A stretch of 64,000 bases of DNA from Gerris lacustris (GCA_951217055.1 OX578279.1:75186131-75250130), one strand, 5' to 3'. Numbered from the stretch's first letter, positions 32,819 to 43,286 are shown. Program-made: numbers and translations. The notes: generated from the sequence alone by a model not told the origin.

Positions 32819-32857
32819 CCCCTGAAGAAGGTTTTAAGTAAAAACCGAAACGTCGGG
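32819..32857 (+). ncRNA. Hammerhead-like motif, site 2
   Basis: Stem I CCC / GGG, core CTGAAGA, one extra A, stem II GGTTTT / AAAACC with loop AAGTA, then GAAACGTC. It is closest to a hammerhead among the four non-canonical sites; the extra base after the core and an almost absent stem III speak against full activity. The next bases 'gggattgtaacat' are inverted at 32652-32664, just after the (AT)n array, so this and the canonical core lie in one rearranged unit. Confidence 0.6.
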
Positions 32858-32869
32858 ATTGTAACATAG

Positions 32870-33143
32870 TGACGATTTTTGTGACCGAAACCGGAGTTTT
32901 GTTTGTTTCTGCTTACATTTACGGTCAATATTAGAGGCTACATTTCTCTAATTGGTCAAACTTCTTTATTATTTTAAGAATAAAGTAGAACTTCACGATA
33001 AAGAACTATACGGACTCAGTTGTCCGTTATATAACAAATATTTATTTAAAATAACAATATAAAAGGGTATACTTCCTAGAAAGTAGAGATGTTAGCTATA
33101 TTAGAGATGTTAGCTATTATAAAGTTTTCTGTTCATAAATATA
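32870..33143. other. Unassigned stretch
   Basis: It probably continues the hammerhead-bearing unit; no borders are seen. A short 'agagatgttagctat' duplication lies at 33086-33118. Confidence 0.4.
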
Positions 33144-33296
33144 ACAGATAACGTTTATGTACGATTGATACGAAATATAAACATTTGATCTCTGTTTAGA
33201 TGCATAGAAAGTGATTCTTTTCGTAGTATTCATTTCGCATGCGCGTTTCATAATTTATCTATATTTCCACACTAGTGCGAAAAAGAAGAAGAATTT
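33144..33296 (+). mobile_element. Family X fragment, copy 3
   Basis: 'tacgattgatacgaaatata', 'tctctgtttagatgcat', 'gcatgcgcgtttcat' and 'cactagtgcgaaaaagaa' follow the order of the family X outer end (compare 17106-17210 and 52255-52407). The open frame and the other end are missing. Confidence 0.75.
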
Positions 33297-33299
33297 CAA

Positions 33300-33840
33300 T
33301 ACCTTTAAAATTAAATCCAACTTCAAATTTTCGAAAAATAAAAATGTCGGGCCTTTTTAGTTACGTTCCCCTAAAATTTCTAAAATTTAACTTTTTTATA
33401 TCAACTCCCGGAAATATCATTGGACCACAGAGATGTATATTTTTGTATTTTGACTATTTTTAGGACCTTTCCGAATGGGGTACTTTTTTGGGGAAATTAT
33501 TTTTGGCATATTGTTTTAATTTGTTGGGGGTAAAATGGCCGCCATTTTGGAAACGCAATATATATTTTAATCCCTTTAAAATGATACCAAACTTAAAAAT
33601 TACAAAAAATATAAACTAAAGCGATCAATCCGCAATTGATAGCAGATCGCAGCAATTTTAAAAGTTTAAGTCCGCAATAAGTTTTATTTTTTTGGGCAAA
33701 ACAGTTTAATTTGTATACCAAATTTCAAATCTCTAGCTACAGTAGGTCGGGAGATATACTCTAAGATGAGAAGGACGAACTACCAAAAGCATACCTAAGG
33801 GTTTCGAGGATGATCTCGAAACCCTAATTTGCATTTAATT
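33300..33840. repeat. Unclassified repeat-like stretch closed by a perfect hairpin
   Basis: The stretch contains 'aaaatggccgccatttt' (33533-33549), 'taccaaatttcaaatctc' and ends in 'agggtttcgag gatgat ctcgaaaccct' (33808-33835), an 11-12-bp perfect stem with a 6-nt loop. The style is that of a MITE end but there is no second copy here. Confidence 0.5.
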
Positions 33841-35079
33841 AACATGGAATTAAATGTTTCCCTTTTTTAGGCAAAACTAAATATTTTATCTTTCAAATGA
33901 GGTGAATTAACAGTAACTTAGTAAAAACATTTATTAAAATTCGAGGAAATTGAGAACTGTAAAGTAGCATTACCCCATTTTATTCCCTCTTTAGTTGTGA
34001 TTAATGTTAAAAAGAGTGTCATGTATAATTTAGCAGCAAAACTAGGCGATTACATTTAAATAACTTTGATTAAAAGATAATTTATTCAAATAAATATTAG
34101 CTTTTATAAAGGTGTAAAAAGATTTTCATCTAAGATTAACAAAAGTTAAGTGAAAAGTTTAACTTGTTGTAATTCATACCGGAATAATACATCAGATGTA
34201 AATAAGATGTTAATAAAAGTGAGAAATGTTATTAGGAAGTTTCCAGGTGAAGGATATAGCTCTTGAATTCAACCATATTTGCATGTACTTGAGTACAAAA
34301 TGCTTGAACTTGTGCTCATGTAATATATTCAGTCATGTGATCAGGAGACAAAATATGAGTGAAAAGTTAAGTAGACGAATGCGTGTCGGCTTCGCGTAGA
34401 TAGAATTTCCACTCCGGATTCGGTGGAAATTCAGTAAAATCGATTTCAAGAGTTCCGTAGACTTGGCATAATGTCCTTACACTGATGGAATAGCAAATGA
34501 GTAAGTTGAAACCGGACGGAATACATGTCCGGAGGAATATATATCCTTGGAGAACCGGAATAACGGCTTTACCGTACATCTAGAAACGAATCTTAGCTGG
34601 AAATATCCCTAGAACAGACCGGTATCAGTATCCATGCGACGTATGAAATTCCGCTCTTGTCCTACATCAAAGCTATATGAAACTTTCCCATTTACATTCA
34701 TGCTCTTCGAATGACATATGAATGCAATAAACTTATGCCTTTTGAATTAAACCAAATACTCTTATCCCAAAGCCCCTAAGTTTGTCTGTAAATGCTATGT
34801 AGGATAATTTACATATTTGATTTAAACAAGGCTAACTCCTAACTTGTAGCAGAGATTATGCGTAAAGGTATAACTTATTAAAGGGACTTGATATTGAATC
34901 TGTGCTTCTTGATCAAATAAGGTTGTGGCAGATATTCCTTTAGGGGTTTCAAGATAAAGATTTAGGTAAAAGTCGCATAAAAGCTATAAGAAAAAATTCC
35001 TTGAATCTGGTTTTTAAAACTATAGCATTCTAACTGCAGCTTAAAATAGGTATAGCGTAGAAAATAAGATATCTTTTGA
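33841..35079. other. Unassigned stretch with a cluster of hairpins
   Basis: No repeat partner in the window. At 34403-34432 (gaatttccac / gtggaaattc, 10 perfect pairs), 34514-34534 (ccggac / gtccgg) and 34565-34577 (acgg / ccgt), and near 34704-34733 (cattcat / atgaatg), hairpins occur in close order. The 70-codon minus frame over them (34367-34579) has no recognised domain. Confidence 0.5.
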
Positions 35080-35548
35080 TAATTGCTTCCGAGCTTACCG
35101 AAGGTAACGGAAGCTAGGTGATCGTTCTGAAGAACGAACATATTTTAGGTCTCCGATTTCAAAAATTCCAAGACAGAAATCCGTTTCAGACATCAGGAAA
35201 CATTTTTGGTTCCGTGTCTGATGGTCTGTCGTTCAATTTTTCCGAACCGACATAACTTAAAAACTACAAGTCCGATTTTAATGAAATTTGGGTGGTAGGC
35301 CATAATTAGGCTATAATTAGTAACCCGCAGATAGCCCCATATTAATTTGAACCATCTGCGCTCTTTAACTTTTGCTAAATTGATACTTTAAATCCTGTAA
35401 AAAATAAGAACAATTTTGACAGATTAAAAATATCGGGGGAAACAATTAGACCAATTTGACAATAATGGCTTGTAAAAGCATAAAATCAATAAAGTACGTG
35501 AATAGGATGCGAAGAAGCTATATGTGCCATACAAATTGGCTGTCTATT
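35080..35548 (+). mobile_element. Family A subtype II element
   Basis: It starts at the hairpin 'gcttccgagcttaccgaagg' and ends in a diverged TIR (tgccatacaaattggctgtc). It holds 'taatgaaatttgggtggtag' and 'cccgcagatagccccat'. It is shorter than other subtype II copies because the block between 'aggccataattag' and 'taacccgcag' is deleted. Confidence 0.8.
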
Positions 35549-35796
35549 TTTAAATTGCATTTTATTAACATACACTATTTAACTTTATAATATTTAATCT
35601 TTCAATTTTACTCTCATGACATATTTTGACATCTTTGTCAAATTTCAACCGATTTCTCTGGTTTTATAGTGTTTCTTTATAAAAATAGACTGCAACAGTG
35701 TGGTGCATAGCTTCCCCGTATCTAATTACGTACTTTATTGATTTTATGCTTTTACAAGCCATTATTATCACATTTATTTAATTGTTTCCCTTTTTT

Positions 35797-36530
35797 ACTT
35801 TCCCTCACTACTAATAGTAGGAAAAGTATGTATGTGTGTTATCATCGTAGCGCCCAAGGTATTTAACCTAGAGAGTTGAAACTTGGCAGAAAAATCAGTC
35901 CTAACCTGTAGTTGTGCCGCCCGGAAAATCAACTCTTTCCGCCATCTTGAACCCAGTTTGTTGAGTCAGCAAAAATTAAAAAAAATCGTAATAAATCGAA
36001 AATGGTCCTGATCGAGTTGAAATTTGGCTCGAATGTACCTCTCGGTATGATAAACAAGCCTACTAAATTTCATTTTGATTTTGGCCGCCATTTTTAAGTT
36101 ATAAATTTTTGAATTTTTAAACTTTGACGGTTAATAATACTGAAATTACATATAGGCTTTTGACTTATAGCATATCGTTGGAACCGGAAAAAATTAAGGA
36201 ACAAATATAAAAAAACCCGATAATGTTTCATAAATTAGTTTAAAAGTTATAAGCGAATATAATTTTTTTATTAATGCGATAATTTTGATGACGTCAAAGT
36301 TTGTTTACACCTGTCAAATTGCCGCCAAACTTCAAATAATTAAATAAAATATAACTATTAAAAATAAGGTTATTTTTGAATAATGATAATAAATTAGTTA
36401 GTATAGAACGGTCACCCATCCAAGTACTGACCACGTCCAATGCTGCTTCCTCCTACTGCGAAGCAGCAGGAGAGGCCACTTTAGTGGCCTCTGAAGTGAG
36501 GAAAAATTCCGAGGTACCCCGTACCCGATT
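35797..36530 (-). mobile_element. SINE with 5S rRNA-derived promoter (SINE3-like)
   Basis: 36410-36448 reads on minus 'gtacttggatgggtgaccg' preceded by 'acgtggtca', the internal control region of 5S rRNA, so an RNA polymerase III type 1 promoter heads the element. The minus-strand body (to ~35797) contains 'atggcggccaaaatc', 'caagatggcggaaagag' and the 'caaatttcaactcgatc' segment. Beyond the promoter lie two hairpins, a GCGAAGC one (36451-36472) and a perfect 20-bp palindrome 'gaggccactttagtggcctc' (36472-36491). No TSD could be set with confidence. Confidence 0.75.
36410..36448 (-). promoter_or_regulatory. 5S rRNA-like internal promoter
   Basis: Thirty-nine bases match the conserved A-box to C-box side of eukaryotic 5S rRNA with a handful of changes. 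In 5S genes this region binds TFIIIA. Only this portion of 5S is kept, so it is a SINE head rather than a 5S gene. Confidence 0.75.
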
Positions 36531-36984
36531 TTTTTTAATATGTCTAAATTGTTTTAATTTTGCTTCCGAGCAAAATCAAAAAAAAATTCCGGAACCAAGG
36601 TAAACGGAAGCTATGCGATCGTTCTGAAGAACGAAAAAAATTTAGGTCTCCAATTTCAGAAATTCCAAGACAGAAATCCGTTTCAGACATCAGGGATCAT
36701 TTTTGGTTCCGTGTCTGTCGGTCTGCCGGTCGGTCTGTCGTTCAATTTTTGCGAACCAATTTATCTTAAAACTACTCGTCCAATTTTAATGAAATTTGGG
36801 TGGTAGGTCATGAGTAGCCCATTGTTGGTCCCATATAAGTTTCAACTTTCTGCCCTCCTTTGTTTCTCTTCTACATGCGCACAAACATACACTAATTTAC
36901 ACTTATAGCTTCAAATGTTACTTATCTGATTTGCATGAAACTTTTATAGTTTATCGAAAGTAACCCGCAGATAGCCCCAGCTTT

Positions 36985-37440
36985 TAGAACACAAGGGTAC
37001 GGGATACCAATGTCAAAGTAATGAATGGAAAATCCAGGAAAAATGTTTCTGTATTCTATATCTATCATCCGATTGCGATGAAACTTTGGGGAATGGTTGG
37101 ACACATGCCCGGGAAGGTTTCTGAGTTTGTAAATCTATGTACCGATTTTGGTACACAGGGGTACGGTGTACAAATGTCAAAGTATTGAAAACCCTTTAAT
37201 GATGCATATCGATGAAAAGCTCTTTAAGAGTACAGCAATGGTTGGACGCATGCACGGGAAGGTTTCTGGGTTAGTAAAACTATGTTTAAATTTTGTTACA
37301 CAGGGGTAGGTACGGGATACAAATGTCAAAGTAATAAAAATCCTTCATGATGCATGTCGTTAAAAAGCTCTTTAAGAGTACAATAATTGTTGTTATGTAC
37401 ATTTTTGTTATATTTTCATTTTAGGAGGGGGGTAAAATGG
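36985..37440 (+). repeat. Family S repeat, copy 2 (three units)
   Basis: The phrase 'ggggtacgg' followed by 'aatgtcaaagta' occurs three times, with 'aaaagctctttaagagtaca' twice and a closing 'aggaggggggtaaaatgg'. It leads directly into the Helitron start at 37467. Confidence 0.7.
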
Positions 37441-37466
37441 AAAATACAGGACAAATATTTCTATAA

Positions 37467-38703
37467 TCTATATATATAAAATTAAAGTTTTGTCTGTACA
37501 TTGATGAGAATTGAAATTTTTTTGGATACTTCTTCATTTTAGACATTCCAAAAACCGAATCCGGCCTTAACTTTTTTCGTGTATGTATGTGGGTATGTAT
37601 GTATGTGTGTCTGTCGCCCCAGTCAGACTTTATAGGCGCAAAACTGGCTAAATGAAATCGATTCATTTTTTTTCAGGGGTGAGCGCAAACATGTTGCGCA
37701 ATTTGTAGGCTTGGTTTCATCTAAAAATATTAAGTAGAACCAAAGTTATTAACAATTTTATAAAAAAAAGTATCTAAAACATAACCTAAAAAAATAGGTT
37801 GACCCACCGTAAACAAACCCCACAGACTCGCTATTATATTATTACTATACTACTATTATTATATACTTCTAGACCACCTAGAGACTTGCGGTTTTTTGCG
37901 TTTGGTCGGAAATTGGCCTAAGCCCATTGAAAAAATTCGAAAAGTTAAACAAATATATTCCCCCCCCCCCCTCCCCAAAAAAATTAAAGACGGAATTAAT
38001 GGCGGACGCACTTTAAAGTTTTTTTTAGAGGCTTATTGTGGCTAAACGGTAAGTTGTATCGACAAGCTGATTGCTCCAGCGGTAACTAATTTTAAAAGAT
38101 CTACTAATTTGGTCCTATTACTTTTTGTCGTAATTTCATCGGTTCTACCTTAAATAGTGCTAAATTATATTTTTTTAAAATAAATTTGACTTTGTGCGCT
38201 TATGGTGTCCGCAATTGTTGACTGATTTAATTTCTGATTGGAGTGCTTAAACCTCACACTAATGCTCTTTAAATCGAGTATTTATTATTTTATTAATTGT
38301 TTCTAGAACTAGAGTTAGTATAAATATTGACTGGTGCAACTGCCGTATTAAGAGAAGAGGCTGGTAATTAAATAATGCACCATCATTGTTGATGATTGTT
38401 CAATGACTTCCCAGTCTAATTAAAGCAGTCCAAGCAGTCCCAGTCTAACTAGCATTGTTAGTTATTACTATATTAGTTAGCTTCTACTGACTATATTTAA
38501 AATATATAGATAGAATCCAAACTATGATTTGGAGAGTATTATATTCTTTAATAATGGAATTAATGATGTGTAATATAGTCCTGATTTTATTCCTAGAAGG
38601 CTTTGGAAACAAAACTATTTAGGAATTAAAATTTAATTGCTAGGCCTACATGATTATAGGAAACATAGCATGAGCCCTGCGCGGAGCGTGGGGTGAAAGC
38701 TAG
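37467..38703 (+). mobile_element. Helitron (non-autonomous), copy 2
   Basis: 5' 'TCTATATATATAAAATTAAA'; 3' hairpin 'cctgcgcggagcgtgggg' followed by 'tgaaagCTAG' and a T. The left host base is A (37466). The interior has no Rep/helicase. A (TATG)-rich stretch lies near 37580. The sequence around 37900-38450 is unique in the window. Confidence 0.85.
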
Positions 38704-38704
38704 T

Positions 38705-38931
38705 CTATATCTATATACATAAAAAATAATGTTTGTTTATCTGTATGTCTCTGATGCCAATATTGTATATTGTACAAGTATATATTGAAAATTGTAATAT
38801 AAATTTTTCATCTAAGGCAACATTATTTAACTAAATAAACTATTTTTATAAGGTTTTTCAAAGGTAGCAGTTATACATTTCTTATGTTATTAATGTATAT
38901 TAGGCGGTACGAAGTTCGCCGTGTCATCTAG
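38705..38931 (+). mobile_element. Short Helitron, copy 3, head-to-tail with copy 2
   Basis: A second 5' end 'TCTATATCTATATACATAAA' begins one base after the first Helitron's CTAG-T, and a second 3' end (ggcggtacgaagttcgccg hairpin, then 'tcatCTAG') closes it at 38931 before a T. At 227 bp it is about the minimum that still has both ends. Confidence 0.8.
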
Positions 38932-39513
38932 TATATTATATAATGGGTGACAAGGGGTTAGTGTTTTGTTCAATTATTATCAGCTTTATAAACCTTATAA
39001 TTATTGTTGAAAAACAACCAGTTTTTCGCCACTTCACAACTTCACATAAACAGTTACACAATTATATTGCAATACTGAGCGATATCACCTCAAATATCAG
39101 TTTTCGAGAAAATCCGATATATTTACTAATAATAGAAGAAAGAAAGGAGGAAAGTATTATGTAATAAATATTTTAAACTTAAATTAAAATTCAACATATC
39201 AGACATATTGCATAACGTGTAAACGAATAAAACATCAAAAAGGGATGAAGCCGTAAGGTGATTTAATTTCATTTAATTGCCGAGACTCGGGTAGAACTTG
39301 CTCATCTGTATGATAATTTGATTCCAGTTAATTAAACATGATTTCATGTTAACCTCTTTTCGTACTATGTTAACTTTATTAAACTATTTCCTACAGTTAT
39401 GTAATGTAGGAGTACTTTATATCACACCCAATGCAAATTATTCCAGTTTTTAATATTATTGTAAATAAAAGAGAATATCTAATTACTTTAGTAATTAAAA
39501 AGACTTTATTCTT

Positions 39514-39516
<3 letters not shown>
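38932..39516. other. Unassigned AT-rich stretch
   Basis: A 73-codon plus frame (38943-39164) is open, but has no recognisable domain and no second copy. Confidence 0.4.

Positions 39517-39574
<58 letters not shown>
39517..39574. repeat. (AT)n microsatellite
   Basis: About 29 AT units. Confidence 0.97.
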
Positions 39575-39577
<3 letters not shown>

Positions 39578-40190
39578 ATAAAAACTTGTAATGTAAGAGA
39601 AGTAACAAGTATAATAATTTATACTATTATTTTTAATCTAAATTATATTTAAATTATTTGAACTTAATTATGGTAGTTATTTTATACTTTAATTCTTCTT
39701 AAAAAAAATATATATAGTCTGTAATTAATCCTATTATTTTAAAGACTAATAGCATCCTCAGGCGGTCTTCTAGATAATGTCTAGCTAAACTCTTTAATTT
39801 TTTATAGGAAGGTTTGCGGATAAATGAAGCTTAGAAAAATATTAAAATAGTGTTACTCGTTTTTAGTTTTAATGTTAATTGGCTATTAAAATAAATCAAA
39901 CATGTCCCGAGACCTTACTAATAAGTTAATAACAGAAAAAAGCTCTACGGGATAGATTATAGTTTTATCAACGAAACCTGATTTGATTATATTTTATATA
40001 AATAAGTTTCTAAAATTTGTTCAGCTATTCACATTCAAAATAAAGAGATAAAGTTTTATGTATATTGTATAATATGTATATATGTATGTATGTGAATATA
40101 TTTATATATGTGTCACTCCAGACGATATATCCCCTTAGGATGCACATAAAAAATTTCAAACAAATTTTAAAATGTCTATAATATCAAAAG
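39575..40190. other. Unassigned AT-rich stretch
   Basis: No feature apart from a short (TATG)n run near 40070-40090. Confidence 0.45.
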
Positions 40191-40192
40191 AA

Positions 40193-40402
40193 GGGGGCCG
40201 GTGTAGCCGAGGGGTTAGCGCACTCGACTCTGAAACCAAGGTCTAAACCCCGGCTCTAAGTTCGAATCCCAGCGGGGTGAGACATGTTTCACACTGATGA
40301 TCTCATCGATTAGATGAGTAAAGTGGCTGGATAACCCCCGTCCTATAATGACCTTATAAGCTGTTAAACGGGACTAAAACCACAACCAAAAAAAAAAAAA
40401 AA
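40193..40402 (+). mobile_element. tRNA-derived SINE (SINE-2) with poly(A)
   Basis: A box 'TAGCCGAGGGGT' (40204-40215) and B box 'AGTTCGAATCCC' (40259-40270) lie in a tRNA-like head with a long variable region (Leu/Ser-like). A ~100-bp body ends in A15. The diverged second copy is at 42855-43025. The A-rich flanks make the TSD ambiguous. Confidence 0.88.
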
Positions 40403-40439
40403 GAGAAAGGTTGAGTTCGTTGGCCAGAATTTTTAGAGT

Positions 40440-40660
40440 TCATTTAGGGTTCAAATTTTTACAATTTAGGGTAAAAAATAGCATATAAACGTGTTTTTTC
40501 CATTTTACCCCCCTCTTACATGAAAATATGATAAAAGTGTACATAACTACAATAACTGTACTCTTAAATAGCTTTCCAACGACATGCATCTTAAAGGGTA
40601 AATACTTTTTTGACTTTTGTACCCCGTACCCCTGTGTACCTTTTTCTTTTTTTTCATCCA
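40440..40660 (-). repeat. Family S repeat, copy 3 (inverted)
   Basis: 'ttttacccccctctta', 'gtacataacta', 'tagctttccaacgacatgca' and 'accccgtacccctgtgtacc' are the inverse of the unit at 36985-37440. Two open frames lie on opposite strands and are shadows. Confidence 0.7.
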
Positions 40661-40744
40661 TGCAAATTCTAAATCAATATTTTCCTATATTATTCCTATA
40701 TAAGCCAATAATACGCAAATTTCTTTGAAAATTCGCTATTAAGT

Positions 40745-41465
40745 CATGGTGCATGACTGGACTTTTTACTAAGTTTTTATTAGCTTGCTTTCTTGTTTGT
40801 TTGTTTGTTTGTCCAGTAAAAATCTTGCAATTGATTTTTAACTAACTTCCCGAATAGCTAAACATTTGAAACTTTTAGCATAGCTCAGAACACGATGACA
40901 ATGCATAATTTGAATACTTTTAGACTTTTAGCCATCTTTCAGCAGAATTTAATTAGTTTTCAGCAAATTTTGCTTTATGAAAAGTTAGTACTAAAAAAAT
41001 CCGCAAGTTATTTTATTTGTTTTGTCATAACCCATAGTATTTACAATCTTCATTTTGACGGGTTTCAAATTTATGATTTTTTATTAAGAGGTAAACATTG
41101 AATGATAGCGAAAAGTAAACAAAGAAATAAATTAATTGACGTGTGACAAATTCGGAACTATGTATTTTGTTTTCACTAACATTATGTATAACAATGGCAA
41201 TTATATTATCAACATTACATATGATTCAACAGAAAATTTAAAAACGTAGTATATAAAAAGTTATTTTTATCTTGTAATTATTTTATCTTCGTTTTGCTGA
41301 ATTTAGATCGGCTCACAACATTGTTAATGGTAATAATGTCACTAACAAGGTTAGTTGAAGGATTATGAATGAGCTATACTACGAAATGTACTAATACTTA
41401 TTTCAATAAGTTTTTATAATACTATATTTGAATTTAGAAAAATGTAATTCCTCTACAATTGTACT
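40745..41465 (+). repeat. Family Q repeat, copy 2 (uninterrupted)
   Basis: It matches the three separated blocks of 18345-21372 in order. It starts near 'catgactggac', contains (TTTG)n at 40794-40810, and ends near 'ctctacaattgtac'. It supplies the empty sites for both insertions there. I do not recognise the element; no LTR, TIR or domain. Confidence 0.8.
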
Positions 41466-41609
41466 ACAATATTGGCTGTAGGTGTAGCTTCTAATATAAT
41501 CTTATGTCTGGTAGGGGGTCCTATACTTATCCTTCTATTAACGTATCCTTCTTGATATGTGTTAATGTATTAAATTGCAGTTAAACTGATTAAATACACG
41601 ACATTTTTA

Positions 41610-41644
41610 GGCTCGAAAATGGACGGTTAGGCCGAAACGCTGCC
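41610..41644 (+). ncRNA. Hammerhead-like motif, site 3 (decayed)
   Basis: Stem I GGC / GCC and GAAACG are kept. The core reads TCGAAAA, and stem II GGAC / GGCC has one mismatch. It is the most degenerate of the four. The surrounding 41466-41683 is otherwise unassigned. Confidence 0.4.
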
Positions 41645-41696
41645 GAAATAGAATGAATGAAGTATAGTAACTTAATTTTTCTAAAAGGATCTATTA

Positions 41697-41991
41697 GTAG
41701 TAGTAGTAGTCTAGTACTTTCTACTAGGACGGGTAGGACGAACCACTTGTTCGAACCTTGCAATTAGGCCATCACTTAGGCCCCTTTTTACGCCCCGCGG
41801 TAGAGAGTTCCAGCCGCTTCACACATCATACCTCTGCGTACATAGTACCGCCAAAGCGAGTATGATGTGATCAATAGTGAGCCATATAAATCAGTGTCGC
41901 GGCGAGGAATCGAACCCCGTCTCGTTCCACTCGAGATTCAGTGATGGCCGAGCAGACGTGGTTTAACCCACACGACTACGCTAGCTCCCTC
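41697..41991 (-). mobile_element. SINE-1, copy 2
   Basis: Minus-strand copy of the element at 5070-5440: tRNA-like head with B box 'GGTTCGATTCC', shared body ('atgatgtgtgaag', 'ggttcgaacaagtg'), and a (CTA)n tail. Flanking repeats aaaggatctatta (41684-41696) and aaaggatctacta (41992-42004) match at 12 of 13 positions. Confidence 0.9.
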
Positions 41992-42004
41992 AAAGGATCT
42001 ACTA

Positions 42005-42356
42005 AATCTAAACTACTATCTAAAAGGAATTATACTAGAAGGAACTTCTTTAGAATATCAGAATATCTTTGGAACTTCCACTGATTGTTTTACTTTTACT
42101 ACTTTTTCCCCCATTGAAGCAGTACCGGAACGGCGTTCCGAGGCGTTTTGGCACCAGTACACCCTTTTTTTTATATATAAAGAGAGAGAGAAAGAATGTA
42201 TTTTGATGACGAAAAAATAAATTTTGAGATTACAGACGATAAACTAAGAACAATTCAGAACAATTTTTTTTTGTCATCTCTGTAGCTCCAAGATTCTATT
42301 TCATTCGTCATTCCTACAGCTCATTAAGAGATTACTAAAAATAACAAATATGAGAA
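42005..42356. other. Unassigned stretch
   Basis: No feature, apart from 'aaatatgagaa' (42346-42356), the left TSD of the next element. Confidence 0.45.
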
Positions 42357-42831
42357 ATCAAATTATAATTATCATTAACTACGGGAGACATACAGAGAAA
42401 AATAGACCCCAGCACCGGGACTTAAACCACGGTAGTAAGAATACTACCTAAAACTTAAAAATTTGAATTTCCAATTGATTGTACCAGGTACAGGTACTAA
42501 TTGAATACTTTATAATTATTATAAGCGTTATAATTCTCGGTCTAGTTCTATTGCCGTGAATATTTGGCTTGCTAGAATTGTAGAAAAGATTGAATGCTTG
42601 GATTCGGGACTTTGTATCGGTAACGACAGAGAAAAATCATTCTCCAGTATAGCTCAGTTGGTAAGAGCGCCTGTAACGGATATATAGGAGGCCCGTGGTT
42701 CAAGTCCCGGTGCTGGGGTCTATTTTTCTCTGTATGTCTCCTGTAGTTAATGATAATTATAATTTGATTTAAAGTAAATTTTAATCTTTCCGTAGTATGA
42801 ACACTACCTAAAACTTAAAAATTTGAATGGT
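42357..42831 (+). mobile_element. Family T element with 11-bp TSD
   Basis: It is flanked by 'aaatatgagaa' (42346-42356 and 42832-42842). An inverted terminal part (42357-42435) carries the tRNA 3' end in reverse; then a 350-bp direct repeat spacing is set by 'actacctaaaacttaaaaat' near 42455 and 42805. The tRNA-like sequence is on plus at 42644-42716. The TSD points to retroposition of a unit that already contained both inverted and direct copies. Confidence 0.85.
42644..42716 (+). tRNA. tRNA-like sequence inside family T
   Basis: The acceptor stem can form all seven pairs (two G-U). D arm 'AGCTCAGTTGGTAAGAGC'; A box and B box (GGTTCAAGTCC, 42697-42707) are good. The anticodon loop has 9 nt, so it is unlikely to work as a tRNA; it more likely serves as a Pol III promoter. 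Confidence 0.6.
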
Positions 42832-42854
42832 AAATATGAGAAGCAAAAAGCCTG

Positions 42855-43025
42855 CTAGTGGACTAGGTATAGCTTAATGTTTAGCGTACTCGGCACTCGT
42901 CTGAAACCTAGGTCAAAACATGGATATATCTGGTGAGTTAGGATGAATATGGATGAAACATGTTTCATACGATGATCACATATCGAGCAGATGTGTAAAG
43001 TGGCTGCTTTGTTTCCTACTATTTT
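42855..43025 (+). mobile_element. SINE-2, copy 2 (diverged)
   Basis: 'ggtatagcttaatgtttagc', 'actcgtctgaaacc', 'gaaacatgtttcatacgatg' and 'taaagtggctg' follow the order of 40193-40402. The B box is lost and the tail is eroded. Confidence 0.75.
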
Positions 43026-43286
43026 AGTTTTTTCTCTTCTTTTCAGGCATTCTCTGGTAAGAAGACTTGACTTGAATGTGACTTGAAGTAACAACAGAAA
43101 CCAATACTTAAGGTTTTGTTCTCTATGGCTCACGCGTAGTGACATGATGTATTGCCAGGCATTGATTTTGACCCGTCGATACCCAAACGCTCTACTTATA
43201 AGTCAAGGTCAGTAAACAAGCTTTCATTTAATGTTTTATATCAGTTCATGCAGATCAGTTTTTACATGATTTTTTTATCACTATAT
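43026..43286. other. Unassigned stretch
   Basis: No feature seen. Confidence 0.45.

Larger units (their letters stand above)
35683..36985 (+). mobile_element. Family A element interrupted by the 5S-derived SINE
   Basis: The left TIR 'aatagactgcaacagtgtgg' with 'catagcttcccc' is followed by ~95 bp of family A. Family A then resumes near 36535 with 'attttgcttccgagc', a damaged hairpin (insertion of 'aaaatcaaaaaaaaattccgg'), the (CTGT)-like stretch and 'taatgaaatttgggtggtag'. The intervening 35797-36530 is foreign. Confidence 0.75.

Noticed and set aside
38943..39164. 73-codon plus frame after the Helitrons
   Set aside because: AT-rich composition and no recognisable domain.
42644..42716. A functional tRNA gene
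   Set aside because: Nine-base anticodon loop and location within a multi-copy repeat; the other copies suggest a serine anticodon without a serine-type variable arm.
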